This document shows positions 33,269 to 41,441 of a stretch of 64,000 bases of DNA, one piece after another. The position numbers and the translations under genes were made by a program. The notes under the pieces were generated by a model, which worked only from the letters and a program-made list of their open reading frames with translations, had not been told where the DNA came from and made no database searches. Position 1 is the first letter of the stretch, and every line of letters starts with the position of its first letter. Origin of the DNA: an uncultured Dehalococcoidia bacterium. GTDB taxonomy: Bacteria > Chloroflexota > Dehalococcoidia > Lucifugimonadales > JAAXIE01. The stretch lies in the NCBI GenBank assembly GCA_951813255.1, contig OX638353.1, positions 1,116,001-1,180,000 on the forward strand. The letters are read 5' to 3'.

Positions 33269-34595
33269 AGGGCTGGATAAGTCACGACAGGCCCTGCAAC
33301 GCACGGACCCACTGGACACCTCGTCAGTGCCTGAGGAAGTGCTGGAGCGGAACGCAGAGCTTTTCGGCGAGCGTCTATCCCCGCTGGAAGCGGTGCAGCG
33401 AATCCTGAGTGATGTACGCAGGGACGGGGACCAAGCCCTCAAGCGATACACCAAGCTTCTGGACGGTGTGGAACCAGGGCTATTGGAGGTTGGCCGGGAG
33501 CAGTTGGATGCTGCTCTTGATGCCCTTCCGGATGACCTGCGTCGCTCGCTGGAGATAGCCGCCGAACGCATCGAAGCCTTCCATCAGGAGTGTATGCCCC
33601 GCCGTTGGCTGGACATGGACAAGGGGCTGGGAGAGTTCACCATCCCCTTGGACCGGGTCGGCATCTACGCTCCTGGGGGCAAGGCGGCCTACCCTTCCAC
33701 CGTATTGATGACGGCGATCCCTGCCAAGGTTGCCGGGGTGAAAGAGGTGGTGCTGGCAAGCCCGCCGCGCGACGGTAATGTCCCGAGCCCGATAGTGCTG
33801 GCAGCTGCTGCTCTCTCCGGTATCGACCGAGTGTTCGCGGTGGGAGGACCCCAAGCTATCGCTGCCATGGCATACGGTACGGAATCCGTTCCCGCTGTCG
33901 ACCTGATATGCGGACCAGGCAACCAGTTCGTGGCCTTGGCCAAGAGGCTGGTGTTCGGACAGGTGGGCATTGACGGGATATTCGGGCCTACTGAGACCTT
34001 GGTAGTGGCGGATGGGGCGGCACCGCCTGCTTTCTGCGCAGCCGACCTGATTGCACAAGCTGAGCACGACGAGATGGCTGTGCCCATACTAGTCACCACA
34101 TCGCCTGAGCTGGTGGATGCCATCGGCGACGAACTGGACCGTCAGCTTCCATCGTTGGAGCGGCAGGCCTTGGCTGTTGCCTCGCTGGAGCGACAGGGCA
34201 AGATACTGCTGGTTGATACCATTGAAGAGGCAATAGAACTGGCGAACTTCCTAGCGCCGGAGCACCTGTGCCTGATGTTGGAGAACCCTTGGAATTGGGC
34301 AGGGAAGGTGCGCAACGCCGGAGGACTCTTCCTGGGTCACTACTCTCCGGAGGTGATGGGCGACTATGTGGCTGGGCCCAGCCATGTGATGCCCACGGGT
34401 GGCTCGGCGCGGTTCAGTTCGGCGTTGGGCGTACACCAGTTCCTGCGCACCATGCCGGTGGTAGGACTGCCTCCCAAGGAGTTCTCCCGGTTAGCTGAGC
34501 CGGCAACCCACATCGCATTGGGTGAGGGTCTCTCAGCCCATTCCCATGCCATTCAGGTCAGGGTAAGGAGCCTGCAGCAGGCAGACGCGTCATGA
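33249..34595 (+). CDS. hisD: Histidinol dehydrogenase
   Basis: The 448-residue enzyme performs the last two NAD-dependent oxidations to histidine. Family landmarks are GIYAPGGKAAYPSTVLMTAIPAKVAGV, VFAVGGPQAIAAMAYGT, ICGPGNQFVA, IDGIFGPTETLVVAD, the zinc-site stretch AQAEHDEMA, and SPEVMGDYVAGPSHVMPTGG. Length is as expected. It ends overlapping hisC by 4 nt. Confidence 0.95.
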   Translation: MRLQVIEGLDKSRQALQRTDPLDTSSVPEEVLERNAELFGERLSPLEAVQRILSDVRRDGDQALKRYTKLLDGVEPGLLEVGREQLDAALDALPDDLRRSLEIAAERIEAFHQECMPRRWLDMDKGLGEFTIPLDRVGIYAPGGKAAYPSTVLMTAIPAKVAGVKEVVLASPPRDGNVPSPIVLAAAALSGIDRVFAVGGPQAIAAMAYGTESVPAVDLICGPGNQFVALAKRLVFGQVGIDGIFGPTETLVVADGAAPPAFCAADLIAQAEHDEMAVPILVTTSPELVDAIGDELDRQLPSLERQALAVASLERQGKILLVDTIEEAIELANFLAPEHLCLMLENPWNWAGKVRNAGGLFLGHYSPEVMGDYVAGPSHVMPTGGSARFSSALGVHQFLRTMPVVGLPPKEFSRLAEPATHIALGEGLSAHSHAIQVRVRSLQQADAS

Positions 34596-35683
34596 ATCTG
34601 GATCCCACTCGGCGGATGGTGGGCCACATCCGCGCCCTGAAGACCTACGAAGGGGTCGATCCCACGGAGGTTCTGGCACAGCAGGCTGGCATACCCCTGG
34701 ACGAGGTGATCCGGCTGAACGGCAATGAGAACCCCTTTGGTCCGTCCCCCCGGGTGGCCGAAGCCCTTGCATCCTACCCGTACTACAACCAATATCCCGA
34801 CCCGGACCAACGCAGCCTGCGTGCAGTGTTGTCTGACTACCTTGAGGTCGACGCGGACCGGATAGTAGCGGGCAACGGCAGCGACGAGCTTATCGACATG
34901 GTGCTGCGGATCTTCTTGGAGCCGGGACAGAAGGTCATAGACCCCACGCCGACCTTCGGTATGTACCGCTTCAGCACTGCGGTGTGTGGCGGTGAGGCAG
35001 TGCCGGTGCCACGCAATGAGATTTTCGATGTGGATGTCGACGAGATAGAGCAAGTTCTCGACGACGACACGAAGGTCACCTTTCTCGCATCGCCCAACAA
35101 CCCCACTGCCAACATTGCTCAGGAATGGCAGGTGCGCCGTCTACTCGACACTGGTCTGATCGTCGTAGTGGACGAGACGTACCACGAGTTTTGCGGCCAG
35201 ACCCTCATACCCCTGCTGGAGGAGTACCCCAACCTCATCATCTTGCGAACCTTCAGCAAGTGGGCTGGTCTAGCGGGTTTGCGCATCGGCTTGGGGATCA
35301 TGGACCCCAACCTGGCACGGATCATGATGGGGATGAAGTCACCCTACAACGTCAATGTGGCAGCGGAGGCAGCCTTGACCGCATCGCTGCAAGACCGCGA
35401 TGAGTTACTGCGCAGAGTCGAGTGCATCGTGGAGGAGCGGGACAGGCTGTTTGCCAAGCTGCAGGCCCTTCCGGGGGTGACGCCGTGGCCCTCCCAAGCC
35501 AACTTCATCCTGACCCAGCTACCCCAAGGCCTGGGCAAGGAGTTGTTCGAGGGACTAGCCCGCAAGGGTATATTCGTGCGCCATTTCGGTGGCAGCAGGC
35601 TGGAAGATTTCGTACGCATCAGCGTAGGCTTACCGCACCAGACTGATGCTGTGATTTCGGCTCTGGAGAGCCTGTTGCCGTAG
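34592..35683 (+). CDS. hisC: Histidinol-phosphate aminotransferase
   Basis: The 363-residue PLP enzyme shows LNGNENPFGPSPRV, the cofactor-pocket GNGSDELIDMVLR, SPNNPTANI, VVDETYHEFCG and the Schiff-base Lys in LRTFSKWAGLAGLRIG. It converts imidazole-acetol phosphate to histidinol phosphate. It overlaps hisD and is followed after 23 nt by hisB. Confidence 0.93.
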   Translation: MNLDPTRRMVGHIRALKTYEGVDPTEVLAQQAGIPLDEVIRLNGNENPFGPSPRVAEALASYPYYNQYPDPDQRSLRAVLSDYLEVDADRIVAGNGSDELIDMVLRIFLEPGQKVIDPTPTFGMYRFSTAVCGGEAVPVPRNEIFDVDVDEIEQVLDDDTKVTFLASPNNPTANIAQEWQVRRLLDTGLIVVVDETYHEFCGQTLIPLLEEYPNLIILRTFSKWAGLAGLRIGLGIMDPNLARIMMGMKSPYNVNVAAEAALTASLQDRDELLRRVECIVEERDRLFAKLQALPGVTPWPSQANFILTQLPQGLGKELFEGLARKGIFVRHFGGSRLEDFVRISVGLPHQTDAVISALESLLP

Positions 35684-35706
35684 ACTTCCTGGGAAAGAGT
35701 AATCCC

Positions 35707-36306
35707 ATGACCATGCGCGAAGCCACATTGGAACGACAGACCTCGGAGACGCAAATCTCTCTGCACCTGTGCCTAGATGGGCAGGGGATACACCAGGTCG
35801 CCACGGGCAACGGGATGCTGGACCATATGGTGCGGCAGTTGAGTCGCCACGGGCTCATCGACATAACCCTGAGCGCCCACGGCGATGTAGAGGTGGGCTG
35901 GCACCACTTGGTGGAGGACACAGCAATTACGCTGGGCAGGGGCTTTCACCAAGCCTTGGGCGATGGCCGGGGTATCCGACGCATGGGGCACGCCATCGTT
36001 CCACTGGACGAGACGCTGGCAATGGTGGCTGTGGACTTGAGCGGGCGAGGGTACGCCTCCATCGACATGAACTTGGACGGGCAGATGGTGGAAACACTGC
36101 CGGGCGATCTTCTGCACCACTTTCTAGAGAGCTTTGCGGTGGAAGGCCGGATGAACCTGCACGTCAAGGTGCTGTCGGGACGCAACGGCCACCACAAGGC
36201 GGAAGCTGTCTTTAAGGCGCTGGCCCGCGCTCTGCGAGATGCCGTGGAAGCAGACCCACGTGCAGTGGGCGAGGTACCCAGCACCAAGGGCACAATCGCG
36301 GGCTAG
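35707..36306 (+). CDS. hisB: Imidazoleglycerol-phosphate dehydratase
   Basis: The 199-residue enzyme is the monofunctional form without a phosphatase domain. The Mn-binding repeats are WHHLVEDTAITLG and GRNGHHKAEAVFKALARAL, together with GMLDHMVRQLSRHG. The start follows a GGGAAAGA site. Its TAG lies within a CTAG that also encodes the stop of purS on the other strand. No hisH, hisA, hisF or hisIE follows. Confidence 0.93.
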   Translation: MTMREATLERQTSETQISLHLCLDGQGIHQVATGNGMLDHMVRQLSRHGLIDITLSAHGDVEVGWHHLVEDTAITLGRGFHQALGDGRGIRRMGHAIVPLDETLAMVAVDLSGRGYASIDMNLDGQMVETLPGDLLHHFLESFAVEGRMNLHVKVLSGRNGHHKAEAVFKALARALRDAVEADPRAVGEVPSTKGTIAG

Positions 36307-36575
36307 TGGTGGTGGCCCCCCGGCTGGCCTAGCTCTTCCAACTCGAAGCGGTACTCTTCGATCACGGGGTTGGCCAGCAGTTGACGACACATTTCATCGA
36401 CTCTTTCCATGGCTTGATGGACGTGACGGTCGGTGACCTTTACCTCGATGTACTTGCCCACACGCACTGAGTCCACCGTCTTGAAGGAAAGGTCTTTCAG
36501 GCCTGCAAGGACGGTCAGTCCTTGGGGGTCATTGACCGTAGGCTTCAGGCTGATGAATATCTTGGCGAGGAACAT
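36303..36575 (-). CDS. purS: Phosphoribosylformylglycinamidine synthase subunit PurS
   Basis: The 90-residue product starts at MFLAKIFISLKPTVNDPQG; the longer frame upstream runs into the DUF3105 gene. The pattern LKDLSFKTVDSVRVGKYIEVKVT and NPVIEEYRFELEEL is PurS, which bridges PurL and PurQ in the four-gene form of FGAM synthase. It is the last gene of the - strand purine run; purQ and purL are not in the window. The C-terminal GHHHH-like tail (QPGGHHH) is His-rich. Confidence 0.88.
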   Translation of the reverse strand: MFLAKIFISLKPTVNDPQGLTVLAGLKDLSFKTVDSVRVGKYIEVKVTDRHVHQAMERVDEMCRQLLANPVIEEYRFELEELGQPGGHHH

Positions 36576-36583
36576 GGTGTTGT

Positions 36584-37291
36584 TTACTGCTCCATGGCGT
36601 CTTGGGGGCCACCGCAAGGGATGCCACGGCCCACACTCTGGGTCTCTGCGCTGAACCGATTTCCGCGGTAGGCATCGTAGAAGGCCTTGATTCGCTCCTC
36701 ATCCACTCCGTCGAAAACGTCTAGTACACCCCATGCGCTCATGGCCACTTGCCCCTCCTGAATCTGGTCGTAATAGCGGGTGACGAGCCATTGTTCATAG
36801 TCTCTCAGGCTCACGTGCACTTGTTGCAGACGGTCTACGTCCTCCTGGTTGGGCAGGTTGTAGCTCATTACGATGTTGCCGTGCTCCAGATTGTGCACCA
36901 AGGCGCGGTCTGGGACGCCTTCCCGATCTGTTATTGGGTCGACATAGTCTGGCGGGTAGAAGCCACAGGTCTCCGGCCTGCCTAGGTGGGGTCCCGATGT
37001 CGGTGGAACCGTAGAGTATTCCGGGAAGTCGGGATCAGTATCAAACAGGTGACGCGAGTCCTCCGAACCCTCTGGATACAGCCGCCCTGCTATGATCGTA
37101 TCTTCGGGCAGAAGCATGCGAGCTTGTACCTGACCTACACCATCTTTGTATTCGTCGGTACCGCGACCTGGGCCGGGCAAGATGCCCAGAAGGCCCTCTA
37201 CCACAAATGCTCCTATGATGACGACGGCTAGGAACCCGGCTATAGCATAGATGAGCCAGCGACGGGTGCGTCGTCCTCTGCCAAGACTCAT
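36584..37291 (-). CDS. DUF3105 single-pass membrane protein
   Basis: The 235-residue product starts at an ATG after GAGGA; an upstream TTG frame would add 32 Arg/Pro-rich residues. An Arg-rich cytoplasmic end (RGRRTRRW) precedes one membrane helix (LIYAIAGFLAVVIIGAFVV) and an outside domain with the DUF3105 motifs STVPPTSGPHLG, CGFYPPDY and LVHNLEHGNIVMSYNL. Function is unknown. It lies between purC and purS, 8 nt from purS, so it is transcribed with purine genes. Confidence 0.8.
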   Translation of the reverse strand: MSLGRGRRTRRWLIYAIAGFLAVVIIGAFVVEGLLGILPGPGRGTDEYKDGVGQVQARMLLPEDTIIAGRLYPEGSEDSRHLFDTDPDFPEYSTVPPTSGPHLGRPETCGFYPPDYVDPITDREGVPDRALVHNLEHGNIVMSYNLPNQEDVDRLQQVHVSLRDYEQWLVTRYYDQIQEGQVAMSAWGVLDVFDGVDEERIKAFYDAYRGNRFSAETQSVGRGIPCGGPQDAMEQ

Positions 37292-37450
37292 GGGTCCTCG
37301 GAGTCCGCCGGGTGGGATCTCGGAAATTCCTCCGGCAGAAGTCCTACCGCTTCTCCTTCGCCTCTGGGGCCTGCGGGGTCGGGGCAAAATGTGCTCCTTG
37401 TGTCTGGGCTCTCACCCGATTGGCATTGGGGCTGAGGTTGTAGGTACGGG

Positions 37451-38344
37451 TCAGGTCAGTTCTTGCCCAGTGAGGCGGCGGTAGACCTCCACGTATCGCT
37501 GGGTAGTCATCTCCACCACATCGTCGGGCAACTCAGGGGCGGGAGGCTCGTGGTCCCAGCCTTCATTGTCCAGCCAGTCTCGCACGAACTGCTTGTCGAA
37601 GTTGGGTTGGGAGCGACCTGGTTGGTAGCCCTCGGCATCCCAGAAACGGCTGGAGTCGGGTGTCAGCATCTCATCGATCACTGTCAGGCGGCCACCGACC
37701 AGACCGAACTCAAGCTTGGTGTCAGCCAGAAGGATACCGCGCGAGAGGGCATACTCGAGGCAGTGGTTGTAGATGTCGATACTCTGGGTCTCCAGCTCCT
37801 GGGCCAGCTTGGGACCGACCATTTCGACCACCTGCGATATGGGCATGTTTTCGTCGTGCCCTTCCTCGGCCTTGGTGGTTGGGGTGAAAAGGGGCTTGTC
37901 CAAGCGCTGGCCTTCCTTAAGGCCAGGGGGCATCTGGTGACCGAATACAGTGCCACCCTTTCGGTACTCAGCCCATGCGGAGCCTGCTAGGTAGCCACGC
38001 ACGATGCATTCGATATCAATGCGTTCGGCACGGCGCACGACCATGGCCTGCTGGGCCAAACCCTCTGGCAGGTCGGCCAAGAAGGGGTATTTGCTGCGGG
38101 CCTCCGGGTCGTCGGCTATGCTCAGGTAGTGGTTAGGACACAGGAAGCCGGTGCGTTGGAACCAGAAAGCGGACAGAGTGTTGAGCACTTTGCCTTTTCG
38201 CGGGATGCCTGTGGGCAGTACCACATCGAAAGCGGATATGCGGTCCGTAGCCACCAGCAGCATGGTGTGGTTGTCCAACTCGTAGGTGTCCCTCACTTTG
38301 CCCCGGTGGATAAGACCGGGCAAGTCGGTATACATAACGGGCAC
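37451..38344 (-). CDS. purC: SAICAR synthetase
   Basis: The 297-residue enzyme joins CAIR and aspartate using ATP. It shows HRGKVRDTYELDNHTMLLVATDRISAFD, the substrate-binding ECIVRGYLAGSAWAEY, and LADTKLEFG. The GTG start at 38344 is set by a GGAGGT site 5 nt away. It follows purB by 66 nt in the purine run. Confidence 0.93.
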   Translation of the reverse strand: MPVMYTDLPGLIHRGKVRDTYELDNHTMLLVATDRISAFDVVLPTGIPRKGKVLNTLSAFWFQRTGFLCPNHYLSIADDPEARSKYPFLADLPEGLAQQAMVVRRAERIDIECIVRGYLAGSAWAEYRKGGTVFGHQMPPGLKEGQRLDKPLFTPTTKAEEGHDENMPISQVVEMVGPKLAQELETQSIDIYNHCLEYALSRGILLADTKLEFGLVGGRLTVIDEMLTPDSSRFWDAEGYQPGRSQPNFDKQFVRDWLDNEGWDHEPPAPELPDDVVEMTTQRYVEVYRRLTGQELT

Positions 38345-38410
38345 CGCGTACCTCCAAGCGTTGGGTATTGGTCTGAGGGTTGAAACTAGGATTGTAGAGC
38401 GGGACTATAT

Positions 38411-39724
38411 TCAGCTTGCTGTCACCTCGCGTTGCAACAGGCCCACTCGCTCGAAGCTCTCATCAGTGTATCGCAGGTAGTATGAGTAGTCGAACAGTCC
38501 CTCCAGTTCGACTTCGGACAGGCGGTCTTTAACCTCGGCGCTGGACTTGATGAGTTGGCGGAAGTCCAGTTCTTCGTCCCAGCACCGCATCGAGTTGTCT
38601 TTCACAATCTGGTAGGCGCTCTCCCGCGACAGCCCCTTCTCCACAAGGGCCAGCAGGACCCGCTGACTGAACACCAAGCCCTGCGTGCTTTCCAGGTTGT
38701 GCCACATGCGTTGCGGATAGACCCTCATACCGTCGGCCACATGCCTGAACAGGTCGAGGATGTAGTCGAGAGCCAGGCAGGCGTCGGGGAGTATCAGCCT
38801 TTCGGCGGATGAATGGCTGATGTCACGCTCGTGCCAGAGGGCCACGTTCTCCATGGCAGTAAGGCTATAGCCCCGAATCAGGCGGGCCAGACCGCACACT
38901 CGCTCCGTGAGTTCGGGGTTGCGCTTGTGGGGCATGGCAGAGGAGCCGGTCTGTCCAGCCCCGAAAGGCTCCTCGACTTCCCGGACCTCAGTGCGCTGTA
39001 GCGAGCGTACTTCGGTGGCAAACTTCTCCAGAGAGCTGGCGATGAGGGCAAGGGTGACCACAAAGTGGGCGTGACGGTCTCGCTGGACTATCTGGTTGGA
39101 AACCGGCTCGGGCTTCAGGCCCAACTCATGGCAGACACGCTGCTCGATAGTTGGCGGCACAGTGGCGTGAGTGCCCACAGCTCCTGAAATCTTGCCCACG
39201 GATATACTCTCGACGGCCTGCTCCAAGCGCTCTCTCTGCCTGTTTATCTCGTCCCACCACAGAGCCAGCTTCAGCCCAAAGGAGATGGGTTCAGCATGCA
39301 CACCGTGGGTTCGACCCATCATCGGGGTGTCTTTGTGCTCCAAGGCTTGGCGTCGCAGCACTTCGGACAGGTCATCCATGTCACGGAGAAGTATCCGGGA
39401 GGCCTCAATCATTTGGAGAGCGAGGGCCGTGTCCATGACATCGCTGGATGTGAGTCCTTGGTGAACCCAGCGCCCCTCTTCGCCCAACTCGGCAGTCACA
39501 GAAGAGATAAAGGCGGTAACGTCGTGGCGCGTACGCTGAAAGGCCTCGTCCATGCGCTGGGGGTCGAAGCGGGCACGGCGCAGGTTCTGCATGTCCTCCG
39601 CAGGGATGACCCCTTCGTCGGTCCATGCCTGGCAGGCCGCTAACTCCACTTCCAACCACTTGGCGTACTTGTTGTCATCAGACCACACCCGCTTCATCTC
39701 GGGGCGACTGTAACGGTCGATCAT
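38411..39724 (-). CDS. purB: Adenylosuccinate lyase
   Basis: The 437-residue enzyme cleaves SAICAR and adenylosuccinate. The fumarase/aspartase-superfamily signature GSSAMPHKRNPELTE is intact, with TSSDVMDTALALQM and MMGRTHGVHAEPISFG carrying the other active-site residues. Length is typical. It lies 26 nt downstream of the HAD phosphatase gene. Confidence 0.95.
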   Translation of the reverse strand: MIDRYSRPEMKRVWSDDNKYAKWLEVELAACQAWTDEGVIPAEDMQNLRRARFDPQRMDEAFQRTRHDVTAFISSVTAELGEEGRWVHQGLTSSDVMDTALALQMIEASRILLRDMDDLSEVLRRQALEHKDTPMMGRTHGVHAEPISFGLKLALWWDEINRQRERLEQAVESISVGKISGAVGTHATVPPTIEQRVCHELGLKPEPVSNQIVQRDRHAHFVVTLALIASSLEKFATEVRSLQRTEVREVEEPFGAGQTGSSAMPHKRNPELTERVCGLARLIRGYSLTAMENVALWHERDISHSSAERLILPDACLALDYILDLFRHVADGMRVYPQRMWHNLESTQGLVFSQRVLLALVEKGLSRESAYQIVKDNSMRCWDEELDFRQLIKSSAEVKDRLSEVELEGLFDYSYYLRYTDESFERVGLLQREVTAS

Positions 39725-39750
39725 CGGGGTCTCACCTCGTCACCGCTCAC

Positions 39751-40443
39751 CTAGGACGGATTCTTACCTTGTCTGATTTTCAGCTGGGCTAGGACTTGGT
39801 GGAAATCTTCAAATTCCTGGTACGCCACACCTTCGTTATCGCACTTCTCTACGAGATGGCTGCGAGCGAAGACCACGTCGGCTTTGGACGCGGGGCAGAA
39901 GTCGGACGTGCCGTCGCCAACGTATGCAATGTCGTAGCCAGCCCGCCGGTAGGCCCAGATGGCAACGCACTTACATGTGCCCCACTTGGTGCACCCATCC
40001 CATGTATGGGGATAACGGTAGCTGATGCCGTCCGGGGTGAAGTTTGTTTCTACTGAATAGATGGGAACGGGACCAATTTCTTCCCGTTGAAGGATCGCTT
40101 CAATATAGAAGTCCAAGCCAAGACTGGCAATAGCCAAGGGGATGCCCGCCTCTTGGCAGTGCCGCCAGAATTGATGAAAGCCATCACGTACCACGGTCTC
40201 AGTTTCAGCGTAGCGACACATCTCCTCTTCCGTGGCAGTCACAGCATTGAAGGACTTCTCTTGGTACTGGCGGAAATCGATCTCGCCAGCCCGCAACTGC
40301 TTCCGCAGTTCCTCCCACTTGCCATGTCCGAACCGGTCAAGCAGCAGCTGTGCCACGTTCTGCAAGGCAATGGTGTCGTCGAAGTCGCAGAGGACTGCCA
40401 GCGGGCGACTAGCCTTCCCGTTGTTTCTGCCGGTACTCGCCAT
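39751..40443 (-). CDS. HAD-superfamily phosphatase (MtnX-like)
   Basis: The 230-residue protein has the HAD nucleophile motif LCDFDDTIALQN, motif II in AIASLGLDFYI, and motif III/IV in VGDGTSDFCPASKADVVFA. The layout matches MtnX-type phosphatases of methionine salvage and phosphoserine-phosphatase-like proteins; the substrate is uncertain. It overlaps purE by 35 nt, so it is part of the purine operon and might remove phosphate from a damaged intermediate; that last point is speculation. Confidence 0.8.
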   Translation of the reverse strand: MASTGRNNGKASRPLAVLCDFDDTIALQNVAQLLLDRFGHGKWEELRKQLRAGEIDFRQYQEKSFNAVTATEEEMCRYAETETVVRDGFHQFWRHCQEAGIPLAIASLGLDFYIEAILQREEIGPVPIYSVETNFTPDGISYRYPHTWDGCTKWGTCKCVAIWAYRRAGYDIAYVGDGTSDFCPASKADVVFARSHLVEKCDNEGVAYQEFEDFHQVLAQLKIRQGKNPS

Positions 40444-40867
40444 ACGCTTTCTTAATCTCGTCGTACTTCAGGCCGAGGATGGAGGCTGCCATGAAGGCGG
40501 CATTACGGGCGCCCCAGTTACCCACGGCCATACATCCCACGGGAACGCCCGGGGGCATCTGCGCTATGGCCATCAGAGCATCGATTCCCTTGAGGTCACT
40601 GGATGCCACCGGAACCCCCAAGACGGGCAAAGTGGTCCATGCCGCGATGGCGCCTGGCAGGGCTGCCGAGCCTCCCGCCAACCCGATAAACAGTTCCACT
40701 CCACGCTCGGGGGCCTCTTCCACGTAGGTGGCCAAGCGTCCCGGTGCGCGATGCGCGGAAAGCACCCGCACCTCGTAATCGATGCCCATCTGCTCCAGTA
40801 CCTGTACCACTTGTTGGGCCACCGGGTCGTCCGATTGGCTACCCATCACTATGCCTACACGCGGCAC
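40409..40867 (-). CDS. purE: N5-carboxyaminoimidazole ribonucleotide mutase
   Basis: The 152-residue class I PurE has GIVMGSQSDDPVAQ, LSAHRAPGRLATYVEEAPERG and GLAGGSAALPGAIAAWTTLPVLGVPV. The GTG at 40867 is chosen because AGGAGG lies 7 nt before it; an in-frame GTG at 40885 precedes that site. No purK is in the window. Confidence 0.92.
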   Translation of the reverse strand: MPRVGIVMGSQSDDPVAQQVVQVLEQMGIDYEVRVLSAHRAPGRLATYVEEAPERGVELFIGLAGGSAALPGAIAAWTTLPVLGVPVASSDLKGIDALMAIAQMPPGVPVGCMAVGNWGARNAAFMAASILGLKYDEIKKAYGEYRQKQREG

Positions 40868-40900
40868 AACCTGACCTCCTGTCACTGAATCGCGTGGTAA

Positions 40901-41431
40901 CTAGATTCCGATTTCATCGGCGAATGCCTTCTTCAAGGCTTCACGTAGCGCCCCATCATTTGTGGGCACGTCCTCGCCGTTGACCTGCCAATAGATGCGG
41001 TTGTCTTCCAAGCCGATGTCGATCGCCAGCTCACACTGACCGTCATTCCAGACAAGTATAGCAGAAGCTACATCCTGCTCTTCCAACTCATCTTCCTCGT
41101 CCTCAAAGTCTTCATCATCATCATCTTCTTCGTCTGGTTCGTCGTCGTCGGGCTCGTCATCATCCACCCCCTCCCACTCCAGTTTGAATTCTTCGTCATC
41201 CTCTTCTTCGTCCCACGGCAGGTATAACTCCAGCTCCCCTCGCCCATCCAGAAGAACATGATTCATCTCTGCCAAGTAGGATTGGGGTTTCAGTTCGTCA
41301 AAGGCCTCTTGTATCAGCCTGTGACGCTCCTCCATCTCCTCTTCTCCAACCTCCTCCGGGACGGACCGTTGCTGGGTGATAGTCTCGATGGACTCGCGGA
41401 ACTTTCGGAGGTCGTCGGCCCATTCCATCAT
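40901..41431 (-). CDS. Acidic protein of unknown function in the purine operon
   Basis: The 176-residue product starts MMEWADDLRKFRESIETI after AGGGAG; the long upstream extension is out-of-frame purD sequence. It has a helical N-terminal part, a short strand segment (HVLLDGRGELELYLPWDEEED), an Asp/Glu run of about 35 residues, and a C-terminal part (ASAILVWNDGQCELAIDIGLED ... DGALREALKKAF). I do not recognise a family. It lies 10 nt after purD and 33 nt before purE. Confidence 0.7.
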   Translation of the reverse strand: MMEWADDLRKFRESIETITQQRSVPEEVGEEEMEERHRLIQEAFDELKPQSYLAEMNHVLLDGRGELELYLPWDEEEDDEEFKLEWEGVDDDEPDDDEPDEEDDDDEDFEDEEDELEEQDVASAILVWNDGQCELAIDIGLEDNRIYWQVNGEDVPTNDGALREALKKAFADEIGI

Positions 41432-41441
41432 GGCGCTCCCT

